Positions 15,401 to 27,944 of a stretch of 64,000 nt of DNA are shown one piece after another. The notes beneath the pieces were generated by a model. That model searched no databases. It was not told where the DNA came from and worked only from the letters and a program-made list of their open reading frames with translations. The position numbers were made by a program, and so were the translations under genes. This DNA comes from Oreohelix idahoensis (lineage: Eukaryota > Mollusca > Gastropoda > Stylommatophora > Oreohelicidae), in contig JAMPIV010005016.1 in the NCBI GenBank assembly GCA_024509875.1, positions 124,001-188,000 of the forward strand, in the 5' to 3' direction. How positions within the stretch are numbered: position 1 is the first letter of the stretch; each line of letters starts with the position of its first letter.

Positions 15401-18400
15401 TTAATAGATTGAAATATAAAACTAGCTCTGGTCATCACAATCATGCATTAATAGATTGAAATATAAAACTAGCTCTGGTCATCACAATCATGCATTAATA
15501 GATTGAAATATAAAACTAGCTCTGGTCATCACAATCATGCATTAATAGATTGAAATATAAAACTAGCTCTGGTCATCATAATCATGCATTAATAGATTGA
15601 AATATAAAACTAGCTCTGGTCATCATAATCATGCATTAATAGATTGAAATATAAAACTAGCTCTGGTCATCATAATCATGCATTAATAGATTGAAATATA
15701 AAACTAGCTCTGGTCATCACAATCATGCATTAATAGATTGAAATATAAAACTAGCTCTGGCCATCATAATCATGCATTAATAGATTGAAATATAAAACTA
15801 GCTCTGGTCATCATAATCATGCATTAATAGATTGAAATATAAAACTAGCTCTGGTCATCACAATCATGCATTAATAGATTGAAATATAAAACTAGCTCTG
15901 GTCATCATAATCATGCATTAATAGATTGAAATATAAAACTAGCTCTGGTCATCATAATCATGCATTAATAGATTGAAATATAAAACTAGCTCTGGTCATC
16001 ATAATCATGCATTAATAGATTGAAATATAAAACTAGCTCTGGTCATCACAATCATGCATTAATAGATTGAAATATAAAACTAGCTCTGGTCATCACAATC
16101 ATGCATTAATAGATTGAAATATAAAACTAGCTCTGGTCATCATAATCATGCATTAATAGATTGAAATATAAAACTAGCTCTGGTCATCATAATCATGCAT
16201 TAATAGATTGAAATATAAAACTAGCTCTGGTCATCACAATCATGCATTAATAGATTGAAATATAAAACTAGCTCTGGTCATCACAATCATGCATTAATAG
16301 ATTGAAATATAAAACTAGCTCTGGTCATCATAATCATGCATTAATAGATTGAAATATAAAACTAGCTCTGGTCATCACAATCATGCATTAATAGATTGAA
16401 ATATAAAACTAGCTCTGGTCATCACAATCATGCATTAATAGATTGAAATATAAAACTAGCTCTGGTCATCATAATCATGCATTAATAGATTGAAATATAA
16501 AACTAGCTCTGGTCATCACAATCATGCATTAATAGATTGAAATATAAAACTAGCTCTGGTCATCACAATCATGCATTAATAGATTGAAATATAAAACTAG
16601 CTCTGGTCATCACAATCATGCATTAATAGATTGAAATATAAAACTAGCTCTGGTCATCATAATCATGCATTAATAGATTGAAATATAAAACTAGCTCTGG
16701 TCATCACAATCATGCATTAATAGATTGAAATATAAAACTAGCTCTGGTCATCACAATCATGCATTAATAGATTGAAATATAAAACTAGCTCTGGTCATCA
16801 TAATCATGCATTAATAGATTGAAATATAAAACTAGCTCTGGTCATCATAATCATGCATTAATAGATTGAAATATAAAACTAGCTCTGGTCATCACAATCA
16901 TGCATTAATAGATTGAAATATAAAACTAGCTCTGGTCATCACAATCATGCATTAATAGATTGAAATATAAAACTAGCTCTGGCCATCATAATCATGCATT
17001 AATAGATTGAAATATAAAACTAGCTCTGGTCATCACAATCATGCATTAATAGATTGAAATATAAAACTAGCTCTGGTCATCACAATCATGCATTAATAGA
17101 TTGAAATATAAAACTAGCTCTGGTCATCACAATCATGCATTAATAGATTGAAATATAAAACTAGCTCTGGTCATCACAATCATGCATTAATAGATTGAAA
17201 TATAAAACTAGCTCTGGTCATCATAATCATGCATTAATAGATTGAAATATAAAACTAGCTCTGGTCATCACAATCATGCATTAATAGATTGAAATATAAA
17301 ACTAGCTCTGGCCATCATAATCATGCATTAATAGATTGAAATATAAAACTAGCTCTGGTCATCACAATCATGCATTAATAGATTGAAATATAAAACTAGC
17401 TCTGGTCATCACAATCATGCATTAATAGATTGAAATATAAAACTAGCTCTGGCCATCATAATCATGCATTAATAGATTGAAATATAAAACTAGCTCTGGC
17501 CATCATAATCATGCATTAATAGATTGAAATATAAAACTAGCTCTGGTCATCACAATCATGCATTAATAGATTGAAATATAAAACTAGCTCTGGCCATCAC
17601 AATCATGCATTAATAGATTGAAATATAAAACTAGCTCTGGTCATCACAATCATGCATTAATAGATTGAAATATAAAACTAGCTCTGGCCATCACAATCAT
17701 GCATTAATAGATTGAAATATAAAACTAGCTCTGGCCATCACAATCATGCATTAATAGATTGAAATATAAAACTAGCTCTGGCCATCACAATCATGCATTA
17801 ATAGATTGAAATATAAAACTAGCTCTGGCCATCATAATCATGCATTAATAGATTGAAATATAAAACTAGCTCTGGTCATCACAATCATGCATTAATAGAT
17901 TGAAATATAAAACTAGCTCTGGCCATCACAATCATGCATTAATAGATTGAAATATAAAACTAGCTCTGGCCATCATAATCATGCATTAATAGATTGAAAT
18001 ATAAAACTAGCTCTGGCCATCATAATCATGCATTAATAGATTGAAATATAAAACTAGCTCTGGCCATCACAATCATGCATTAATAGATTGAAATATAAAA
18101 CTAGCTCTGGCCATCATAATCATGCATTAATAGATTGAAATATAAAACTAGCTCTGGTCATCACAATCATGCATTAATAGATTGAAATATAAAACTAGCT
18201 CTGGTCATCATAATCATGCATTAATAGATTGAAATATAAAACTAGCTCTGGTCATCACAATCATGCATTAATAGATTGAAATATAAAACTAGCTCTGGTC
18301 ATCACAATCATGCATTAATAGATTGAAATATAAAACTAGCTCTGGCCATCATAATCATGCATTAATAGATTGAAATATAAAACTAGCTCTGGCCATCATA

Positions 18401-20161
18401 ATCATGCATTAATAGATTGAAATATAAAACTAGCTCTGGCCATCATAATCATGCATTAATAGATTGAAATATAAAACTAGCTCTGGTCATCACAATCATG
18501 CATTAATAGATTGAAATATAAAACTAGCTCTGGCCATCACAATCATGCATTAATAGATTGAAATATAAAACTAGCTCTGGCCATCACAATCATGCATTAA
18601 TAGATTGAAATATAAAACTAGCTCTGGCCATCACAATCATGCATTAATAGATTGAAATATAAAACTAGCTCTGGTCATCACAATCATGCATTAATAGATT
18701 GAAATATAAAACTAGCTCTGGCCATCACAATCATGCATTAATAGATTGAAATATAAAACTAGCTCTCGTTATCACAATCATGCATTAATAGATTGAAATA
18801 TAAAACTAGCTCTGGCCATCACAATCATGCATTAATAGATTGAAATATAAAACTAGCTCTGGTCATCACAATCATGCATTAATAGATTGAAATATAAAAC
18901 TAGCTCTGGTCATCACAATCATGCATTAATAGATTGAAATATAAAACTAGCTCTGGTCATCACAATCATGCATTAATAGATTGAAATATAAAACTAGCTC
19001 TGGCCATCATAATCATGCATTAATAGATTGAAATATAAAACTAGCTCTGGTCATCACAATCATGCATTAATAGATTGAAATATAAAACTAGCTCTGGTCA
19101 TCACAATCATGCATTAATAGATTGAAATATAAAACTAGCTCTGGTCATCACAATCATGCATTAATAGATTGAAATATAAAACTAGCTCTCGTTATCACAA
19201 TCATGCATTAATGGATTGAAATATAAAACTAGCTCTGGTCATCACAATCATGCATTAATAGATTGAAATATAAAACTAGCTCTGGCCATCATAATCATGC
19301 ATTAATAGATTGAAATATAAAACTAGCTCTGGTCATCACAATCATGCATTAATAGATTGAAATATAAAACTAGCTCTGGTCATCACAATCATGCATTAAT
19401 AGATTGAAATATAAAACTAGCTCTCGTTATCACAATCATGCATTAATAGATTGAAATATAAAACTAGCTCTGGCCATCACAATCATGCATTAATAGATTG
19501 AAATATAAACTAGCTCTGGTCATCACAATCATGCATTAATAGATTGAAATATAAAACTAGCTCTGGTCATCACAATCATGCATTAATAGATTGAAATATA
19601 AAACTGGCTCTGGCCATCACAATCATGCATTAATAGATTGAAATATAAAACTAGCTCTGGTCATCACAATCATGCATTAATAGATTGAAATATAAAACTA
19701 GCTCTGGTCATCACAATCATGCATTAATAGATTGAAATATAAAACTAGCTCTGGCCATCACAATCATGCATTAATAGATTGAAATATAAAACTAGCTCTG
19801 GCCATCACAATCATGCATTAATAGATTGAAATATAAAACTAGCTCTGGCCATCACAATCATGCATTAATAGATTGAAATATAAAACTAGCTCTGGTCATC
19901 ACAATCATGCATTAATAGATTGAAATATAAAACTAGCTCTGGCCATCACAATCATGCATTAATAGATTGAAATATAAAACTAGCTCTGGTCATCACAATC
20001 ATGCATTAATAGATTGAAATATAAAACTAGCTCTGGCCATCACAATCATGCATTAATAGATTGAAATATAAAACTAGCTCTGGTCATCACAATCATGCAT
20101 TAATAGATTGAAATATAAAACTAGCTCTGGCCATCACAATCATGCATTAATAGATTGAAAT
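3431..20161. repeat. Minisatellite, 47-bp unit, about 356 tandem copies
   Basis: The unit contains CTAGCTCTGG, TCATCACAATCATGCATT and AATAGATTGAAATATAAAA. CTAGCTCTGG recurs every 47 bp from 3438 to 20121, with only two 1-bp deletions that I found (second copy near 3485, and about 19509). Variation is confined mostly to a few sites: GGTCATC or GGCCATC; CACAATC, CATAATC or CTTAATC; CATGCATT or CATTCATT; and TCTCGTTATC near 18766, 19188 and 19423. The CTTAATC and CATTCATT forms occur mostly between 9.7 and 13.5 kb, and their order is repeated in blocks, so the array has grown by block duplication. As 47 is not a multiple of three, no long ORF runs through it. Confidence 0.98.
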
Positions 20162-20829
20162 AATCATCACAATCATGCATTAATAGATTGAAATAATCAT
20201 CACAATCATGCATTAATAGATTGAAATAATCATCACAATCATGCATCAATAGATTGAAATAATCATCACAATCATGCATTAATAGATTGAAATAATCATC
20301 ACAGTCATGCATTAATAGATTGAAATAATCATCACAATTTATGCATTAATAGATTAGATTGAAATAATCATCTTAATCATGCATTAATAGATTGAAATAA
20401 TCATCACAATCATGCATTAATAGATTGAAATAATCATCACAATCATGCATTAATAGATTGAAATAATCATCACAATCATGCATTAATAGATTGAAATAAT
20501 CATCACAATCATGCATTAATAGATTGAAATAATCATCACAATCATGCATTAATAGATTGAAATAATCATCACAATCATGCATTAATAGATTGAAATAATC
20601 ATCACAATCATGCATTAATAGATTGAAATAATCATCACAATCATGCATTAATAGATTGAAATAATCATCACAATCATGCATTAATAGATTGAAATAATCA
20701 TCACAATCATGCATTAATAGATTGAAATAATCATCACAATCATGCATTAATAGATTGAAATAATCATCACAATCATGCATTAATAGATTGAAATAATAAT
20801 CACAATCATGCATTAATAGATTGAAATAA
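20162..20829. repeat. Minisatellite, 33-bp unit, about 21 copies, related to the 47-bp array
   Basis: The unit is the 47-bp unit without a net 14 bp: GAAATA passes directly to ATCATCACAATCATGCATT, and the TAAAACTAGCTCTGG piece is missing. One copy near 20335-20375 is irregular, with an extra TAGAT and a CTTAATC variant. Because 33 is divisible by three, the reverse strand is open with an 11-residue repeat (HDCDDYFNLLM). This is a by-product of the unit length and not evidence of a gene. Confidence 0.97.
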
Positions 20830-21060
20830 AGAAAAGTCTCTTTTTTGGGTCCTGCTTTTAGGCTTGTATTGTCCTCTTTTTAGCGTCAGAAATTCAAAAA
20901 TGTCCTCTTTGTTGCATGATAAATCAGAAAAGGTCCTCTTTTTAGCGTCAAAAAGTCAGAAATGCTTTGCGAAAAATAAGAAAATGTCCTCTTTTTTGCT
21001 AAAAAAGGCAGAAGATGTCCTCTTTTCAGCGTCAAAAAGTCAGATAATGTCCTATTTTTG
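20830..21060. repeat. Right subterminal region of the hAT-type element with TGTCCTC motifs
   Basis: GTCCTCTTTTTAGCGTCA-like blocks recur about six times, alternating with AAAAAGTCAGAAA. Subterminal repeats of this kind are typical transposase-binding sites in hAT elements; that role is inferred here. The same TGTCCTCTTT word sits in direct orientation beside the left end. Confidence 0.6.
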
Positions 21061-21073
21061 AATGGTCACCCTG
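21061..21073 (-). repeat. Right terminal inverted repeat of the hAT-type element
   Basis: AATGGTCACCCTG; its reverse complement begins CAGGGTGACC, a hAT-like terminus. Confidence 0.65.
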
Positions 21074-21099
21074 CATTCAAACATTAACGCTCTCGCACC

Positions 21100-24000
21100 T
21101 GAACACTTTAACGTTTCAACACTCCCATTCTTCCACTCTCCCATTCTTTCAACACTCACATTCTGACATTCTCTCATTCCTCCACTTTCACATTGTGACG
21201 TTCTCCCATTCTTCCACTCTCACATTCTGACGTTCTCCCATTCTTCCACTCTCACATTCTGACGTTCTCCCATTCTTCCACTCTCACATTCTGACGTTCT
21301 CCCATTCTTCCACTCTCACATTCTGACGTTCTCCCATTCTTCCACTCTCACATTCTGACGTTCTCCCATTCTTCCACTCTCACATTCTGACGTTCTCCCA
21401 TTCTTCCACTCTCACATTCTGACGTTCTCCCATTCTTCCACTCTCACATTCTGATGTTCTCCCATTCTTCCACTCTCACATTCTGACGTTCTCCCATTCT
21501 TCCACTCTCACATTCTGACGTTCTCCCATTCTTCCACTCTCACATTCTGACGTTCTCCCATTCTTCCACTCTCACATTCTGACGTTCTCCCATTCTTCCA
21601 CTCTCACATTGTGACATTCTCCCATTCTTCCACTCTCACATTCTGACGTTCTCCCATTCTTCCACTCTCACATTCTGACGTTCTCCCGTTCTTCCACTCT
21701 CACATTCTGACGTTCTCCCGTTCTTCTACTCTCACATTCTGACATTCTCCCGTTCTTCTACTCTCACATTCTGACGTTCTCCAATTCTTCCACTCTCACA
21801 TTCTGACGTTCTTCCATTCTCACATTCTGACGTTCTCCAATTCTTCCACTCTCACATTCTGACGTTCTTCCATTCTCCCACTTTCACATTATGACATTCT
21901 CCCGTTCTTCCACTCTCACATTATGACGTTCTCCCATTCTTCCACTCTCACATTATGACGTTCTCCCATTCTTCTACTCTCACATTATGACGTTCTCCAA
22001 TTCTTCCACTCTCACATTCTGACGTTCTTCCATTCTCCCACTTTCACATTATGACGTTCTCCCGTTCTTCCACTCTCACATTATGACGTTCTCCCATTCT
22101 TCTACTCTCACATTCTTACGTTCTTCCAATCTCCCACTTTCACATTGTGACGTTCTCCCCTTCTTCCACTCTCACATTATGACGTTCTCCCATTCTTTCA
22201 CTCTCACATTCTGATGTTCTCCAATTCTTCCACTCTCACATTCTGACGTTCTCCTGTTCTTCCACTCTCACATTCTGACGTTCTTCCATTCTCCCACTCT
22301 CACATTCTGACGTTCTCCCATTCTCCCACTCTCACATTCTAACTTTCTCCCATTCTTCCACTCTCACATTCAAACGTTCTCCCATTCTTCCACTCTCACA
22401 TTCTGACGTTCTCCCATTCTCCCTATCTGACGTTCTCCCATTCTTCCACTTTCACATTCAAACGTTCTCCCATTCTTCCACTCTCACATTCTGACGTTCT
22501 CCCATTCTCCCATTCTGACGTTCTCCCATTCTCCCACTCTCACATTCTGACGTTTTCCCGTTCTTCCACTCTCACATTCTGACGTTCTCTTATTCTTCCA
22601 CTCTCACATTCTGATGTTCTCCCATTCTGACGTTCTCCCATTCTTCCACTCTCACATTCTGACGTTTTCCCATTCTGACGTTAGCCCATTCTACCTCTTT
22701 CACATTCTGACGTTCTCCCGTTCTTCCACTCTCACATTCTGACGTTCTCCCATTCTTCCACTCTCACATTCTGACGTTCTCCCATTCTGACGTTATCCCA
22801 TTCTTCCACTCTCACATTCTGACGTTCTCCCATTGTGACGTTCTCCCGTTCTTGCACTCTCACATTCTGACGTTCTCCCGTTCTTGCACTCTCACATTCT
22901 GACGTTCTCCCGTTCTTCCACTCTCACATTATGACGTTCTCCCGTTCTTCCACTCTGACATTCTGACGTTCTCCCATTCTGACGTTCTCCCGTTCTTCCA
23001 ATCTCACATTCTGACGTTCTCCCATTCTGACGTTCTCCCGTTCTTCAACTCTCACATTCTGACATTCTCCCGTTCTTCCACTCTCACATTCTGACGTTCT
23101 CCCGTTCTTCCACTCTCACATTCTGACGTTCTCCTGTTCGTCCACTCTCACATTATGACGTTCTCCCATTCTTCCACTCTCACATTCTGACGTTCTTCCA
23201 CTCTCACATTCTGACGTTCTCCCGTTCTTCCACTCTCACATTCTGACATTCTCCCGTTCTTCCACTCTCACATTCTGACATTCTCCCATTCTTCCACTCT
23301 CACATTCTGACGTTCTCCCATTCTTCCACTCTCACATTCTGACGTTCTTCCGTTCTTCCACTCTCACATTCTGACGTTCTCCCGTTCTTCCACTCTCACA
23401 TTCTGACGTTCTCCCGTTCTTCCACTCTCACATTCTGACGTTCTTCCGTTCTTCCACTCTCACATTCTGACGTTCTTCCGTTCTTCCACTCTCACATTCT
23501 GACGTTCTCCCGTTCTTCCACTCTCACATTCTGACGTTCTTCCGTTCTTCCACTCTCACATTCTGACGTTCTTCCGTTCTTCCACTCTCACATTCTGACG
23601 TTCTCCCGTTCTTCCACTCTCACATTCTGACGTTCTCCCGTTCTTCCACTCTCACATTCTGACGTTCTTCCGTTCTTCCACTCTCACATTCTGACGTTCT
23701 TCCGTTCTTCCACTCTCACATTCTGACATTCTCCCATTCTTCCACTCTCACATTCTGACGTTCTCCCATTCTTCCACTCTCACATTCTGACGTTCTTCCG
23801 TTCTTCCACTCTCACATTCTGACGTTCTCCCGTTCTTCCACTCTCACATTCTGACGTTCTCCCGTTCTTCCACTCTCACATTCTGACGTTCTTCCGTTCT
23901 TCCACTCTCACATTCTGACATTCTTCCGTTCTTCCACTCTCACATTCTGACGTTCTTCCGTTCTTCCACTCTCACATTCTGACGTTCTTCCGTTCTTCCA

Positions 24001-24225
24001 CTCTCACATTCTGACGTTCTCCCGTTCTTCCACTCTCACATTCTGACGTTCTTCCGTTCTTCCACTCTCACATTCTGACGTTCTCCCGTTCTTCCACTCT
24101 CACATTCTGACGTTCTTCCGTTCTTCCACTCTCACATTCTGACGTTCTCCCGTTCTTCCACTCTCACATTCTGACGTTCTTCCGTTCTTCCACTCTCAGA
24201 TTCGTCCATTCTTCCAATCTTTTGC
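21100..24225. repeat. CT-rich minisatellite, 32-bp unit, about 95 copies
   Basis: The unit is built from TTCTGACGTTCTCCC and ATTCTTCCACTCTCACA. Copies vary at CCCATT, CCCGTT and TTCCGTT, and some are shortened by whole words, for example near 22410-22530 and 22800-23050. The most regular part is 21.2-21.7 kb; the CGTT variants dominate after 23 kb. The strand bias is strong, with pyrimidines on the + strand. No gene is contained. Confidence 0.97.
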
Positions 24226-24785
24226 TGTCACATTATAACATTTTCACATTCTCCCACTTTTCCACTCTCAGCTCTTAACATTCTCCTACACCTCTACTCT
24301 CAGGTCTTCCACTCCCGCGCTCGAACACGTTTTACGCTCTCCCACTGTTCCAGTCCTGCACGTGAAACACATTCACACCCTTCTAGTCTCACATCCTTCA
24401 ATTTCCTCATTATTCCACTTACAAGCTTGACCTTCACACTTGAACATGTTCACACTTCAATTCTCACACTTACATGTTTTGTACTTTCCCACATCACCAC
24501 TCACACATTTGAAAATTTGCTTACTATCCCCCTCTTCCACTCCTGAACTTCAACATCTTCAGACTCTACCCCTTGTTCTTTCCATGCTCGTTCTTTCCGA
24601 CGCTTGAATATCTTGACACTGTCCCACTCCTACGCTTAGATATTTTCACACTTTCCCATTCTTCCACTCCCTCAGTTGAACACCTTAACACTGTCCCGGT
24701 CTTTCACTCCCACACTTGAACATATTCACACTCTCTCAGTCTTCCACTCCCACATTTTAATATCTTGACTCTCTCCCATTTGTCT
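24226..24785. repeat. Degenerate CT-rich tandem repeat
   Basis: Loose copies of words such as CTTCCACTCCCACACTTGAA and CATTTTCACA connect the 32-bp array to the ordered array that follows. No period is maintained and no gene is visible. Confidence 0.7.
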
Positions 24786-25440
24786 ACCCTCACGCTTGAA
24801 CATTTTGACCCTCCTCCACTCTTCCACTCCCACAGTTGAACACGTTGACACTCCTCAACTCTTCCACTCCCACAGTTGAACACGTTGACACTCTTCCACT
24901 CCCACAGTTGAACACGTTGACACTCCTCCACTCTTCCACTCCCATAGTTGAACACGTTGACACTCCTCCACTCTTCCACTCCCACAGTAGAACACATTGA
25001 CACTCCTCCACTCTTCCACTCTCATAGTTGAACACGTTGACACTCCTCCACTCCCAAAGTTGAACATGTTGACACTCCTCCACTCCCATAGTTGAACATG
25101 TTGACACTCCTCCACTCTTCCACTCCCATAGTTGAACACGTTGACACTCTCCAACGCTTCCACTCCCACAGTTGAACACGTTGACACTCCTCCACTCCCA
25201 CAGTTGAACACGTTGACACTCCTCCACTCTTCCACTCCCACAGTTGAACACGTTGACACTCCTCCACTCTTCCACTCCCATAGTTGAAGACGTTGACACT
25301 CTCGAACGCTTCCACTCCCACAGTTGAACACGTTGACACTCTCGAACGCTTCCACTCCCACAGTTGAACACGTTGACACTCCTCCACTCCCATAGTTGAA
25401 CACGTTGACACTCTCGAACGCTTCCACTCCCACACGAACA
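24786..25440. repeat. CT-rich minisatellite, about 40-bp unit with 30-bp short forms
   Basis: The repeating words are CTCTTCCACTCCCACAGTTG and AACACGTTGACACTCCTC. Short units lack the TCTTCCACTC part, and some carry CTCGAACGCTTC instead. The minus strand stays open in three frames for 140-217 residues (VFNCGSG, STCSTVGVEE); these are repeat artefacts. The family resumes at 45414, on the other side of the nested retrotransposons. Confidence 0.95.
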
Positions 25441-26013
25441 TGTTCACCCGGTCCTATCCTTGCTATCCCATGTTTGAACACTGTGACCACTTGGTTAGCA
25501 TAAAGCAACTGTCGATGATCATTATGATGTAGGTTCGATCACTAGTCCTTTGTTAGTGTCCAACCTTCTCTTCTTCTATCAACATATATCAGCAAAGAAC
25601 ATTTCTCCACAATAAATAAACTGGTGTGATGTCAACGCCTGATAGTTTCTTCCATATTCTATTTGATGAACGTATTAACAGTCTGTAGTGAAAAATATCA
25701 AAACTTGAGACGGTCTTCATTCATCAGCATCTGCCATCAACACAGTGTTAGTTCCAATTCTTGAACCTTCTCACTAGTTCATTTATCTCTCATGTCAGCG
25801 TTGCGTCCTGCACTATCTTCCTTAACTTGCTTCATCTGTAACTAAATGAAAGTATATTTTTGCTTGTTCTCTAAACTCTATCTGTTTTTCTTGCTTGGTT
25901 ATGTAAACTAGCCTGACCCTAGGGAATAGTTCTGTATCCTGGTCTTTTGCTATTCAAATCGATTTCTCAGCACAAATGTCACTTAGGAAAACATCAGCTG
26001 CATATCATCACAC
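25441..26013. other. Unassigned non-coding DNA left of the retrotransposon cluster
   Basis: No ORF or RNA gene that I can support. It ends with CACAC (26009-26013), the left copy of the target-site duplication of the minus-strand element. Confidence 0.6.
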
Positions 26014-27546
26014 TGATAACTCTCGTTTCTCTTCTTCATCATAACTGTGTATACCAGGCATGCTGTAAAGTACTGCTTTCATTCTCCTCACGCAAACCAG
26101 TGGTGAATATGATGGAGGCTCCAGGGGGGAGCAAAGGTCAACTCAACCGACGCAGGATTATGCAAATATGGAGTGAGTGTGAAGTCTGAGTTAAGCGAAT
26201 GGTGGACTGTTCGTGTGTTGACCCGTATAAGGCACTCATTCACTCATTACGTTAAGTCACCAATGCAGATCACTGTAGTCGTTTCAATAGTTTAATTGGA
26301 CGCACACACTTGACAGATTGGGTACAGTTACAGGAACATGAGTCGACATAGACAGCATAATATTGATCAATGGACTACCGTCCTAAATTAGCATTCATGA
26401 AGAATAATCTTGCAATGGAGCATCTGTAAACACCAAGATGTCCATAGTTTATAAATACAGTCAGTAGACCTTACTGACCGAGCATGTCAATCAAGCAATA
26501 CTGTTCAAACTTGACTCCTAAACAGGATCTCTTTCTAGCGAAGGTTCCTTTAGGTAAATTACACCAAATCTCTGTGAAGATAATGTTAATTTCTTTATAA
26601 TAGTGATCTCTCAATCATCACCTGATAATAAGGAAGTTTTCCCGTTCTCTGCTAATGATTTACAATAAGTAGAATTCCAAAATCAATCGAATTCCACAAT
26701 GGCTGCTGATTCCCGGTTGAGCATCACTCACTATACGGGTGTATAGCCAAATCTTCAATCGAAGCTTTGTTCATCAACAATAAATGATTCTACAAGGATC
26801 AGCATATTCTGTCCTCATAGTTGCTGCATATAAACATATTTAGTGCTGCTAGAGAATATGTCATCCCGACATATTCATAGGTAAGTTCATGTAAACGTCT
26901 GCCCATCTTAAGCCTAGAAATGAACGAAGTCAGCAAAAGTACGTTTTTTTACCTGGACATAAGAAATACACTAGCAAGCACAAAAACGCTCTCCCGGCAT
27001 TATAGAATCACAACTGGGGAACTCATGGACTAAACGATCCTGGAAGAAACTATCTTCGTCCCCAGAATAACTTAAAGAGATCACAAACTCTTGGGCCTCT
27101 CTCCGACATGACTTCCTGCCCTAGGCCTAGACCACCGAAGCCCCCCTCACCTCTCTTCATCCGCCGAAAACACCTGACCCCCTTCAGTACAGTGCAAGAA
27201 CAAATAGTTCCACTTAAACATACTAAGATATCAAGATATAAGACATACTCGTCCTACATAGACAAGCACTACACATAGATTCGGACCATAGACATTCTGA
27301 AGCAAGAACAATCTATTCCTAACCAAACACAGAATAGATTCAAGTAAGTCTAAATTCCTCCGCCGAGTTCTATTTTTAAGAACGCTACAAAGAGCGATAA
27401 CTCACAGAATGACTACTTATTGCCCAATCTGAGTTTCGTCCCTCAAGACCAAAACATGCATTCAAAGATGAATATATCTTCATCAGACAATTAAAACATT
27501 TTACATGGTATGCGTAATCCGTGCGCCAAAAAATATGTGCGCAACA
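26014..27546 (-). repeat. 3' LTR of the minus-strand element
   Basis: 1533 bp, nearly identical to 43402-44936. On the minus strand it starts TGTTGCGC just after the purine tract. Part of it resembles the LTR of the nested element around GATTGTTCTTGCTTCAGAAT, so the two are related subfamilies. Small ORFs within it occur in both copies and do not look like genes. Confidence 0.93.
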
Positions 27547-27939
27547 GATTACCACACCCCCCGGGAAAAAAATGAAAATCATTTTTTTTTCATCTGAGAG
27601 CAACATACAATAGGCTCCCAACGCATAAATACTGCGCAGATGAGAAATATCTGGAATTATTTAAGCCAGATTAATGCAAAATCTCAATCCCTCAGAGAAA
27701 GCATTTCTCTTAAGCATAAGTGTTTCCAGGGAAGTGTCACCAACGCATACTACTATACAATGATACAATGCATATAACAATTTAAGTTTAAGCATTCCAA
27801 GTACATGATTGACAAAAAGAAAAATCATCAACGAGTAATGGTGACTATATATCAATGAACGTAGTGTCATTACGAATTACAATGTGTATCTACTTTGATA
27901 TAGAAAAGAAAAATCTGTTGTCGAGTTGGAAGTGTTAAG
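27547..27939 (-). other. 3' untranslated region and polypurine tract of the minus-strand element
   Basis: On the minus strand the sequence directly before the LTR reads CCCGGGGGGTGTGGTAATC (27565-27547), with a T-rich stretch before it. The inner element has the matching CCCGGGAGGTGTGGTAAGAC at its own 3' LTR. This tract is the expected plus-strand DNA primer site. The rest was continuous with 37349-37361 before the inner element inserted. Confidence 0.85.
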
Positions 27940-27944
27940 ACGTC

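Larger units (their letters stand above)
2433..21073. mobile_element. hAT-type DNA transposon remnant carrying a giant internal minisatellite
   Basis: The ends are inverted repeats: TAGGGTGACCATT at 2433-2445 and AATGGTCACCCTG at 21061-21073, matching at 12 of 13 positions. CAGGG-type termini are usual for hAT elements. Behind the left end are relics of a hAT transposase tail (2657-3239). Behind the right end lies a run of TGTCCTCTTTTT motifs, which also occur beside the left end (about 2446-2456). Nearly everything else inside (3431-20829) is minisatellite. The flanking 8-mers (CCTCCACA and CATTCAAA) agree at only 5 of 8 positions, so a target-site duplication is not established. Confidence 0.62.

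Noticed and set aside
3431..20161. Hammerhead ribozyme in the 47-bp satellite
   Set aside because: Neither strand of the unit has CTGANGA together with GAAA and GTC in order.
20121..20813. Reverse-strand ORFs with an 11-residue repeat (HDCDDYFNLLM)
   Set aside because: They follow only from the 33-bp unit length being divisible by three; no start context, no other coding sign.
3431..20829. Regular direct repeats resembling a CRISPR array
   Set aside because: The units are contiguous without variable spacers, and the setting is a eukaryotic intron and transposon.
2425..21081. An 8-bp target-site duplication for the hAT-type element
   Set aside because: The best flanking 8-mers match at 5 of 8 bases only, which chance can explain.
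24704..25508. Minus-strand ORFs of 99-217 residues (VFNCGSG type)
   Set aside because: Three overlapping frames are open over a CT-rich minisatellite; the peptides are translations of the repeat.
25947..26189. Small ORFs in the outer LTRs (also at 43401-43685, 27385-27621 and 44775-45104)
   Set aside because: They cross LTR borders and differ between the copies by the flanking sequence; no protein features.
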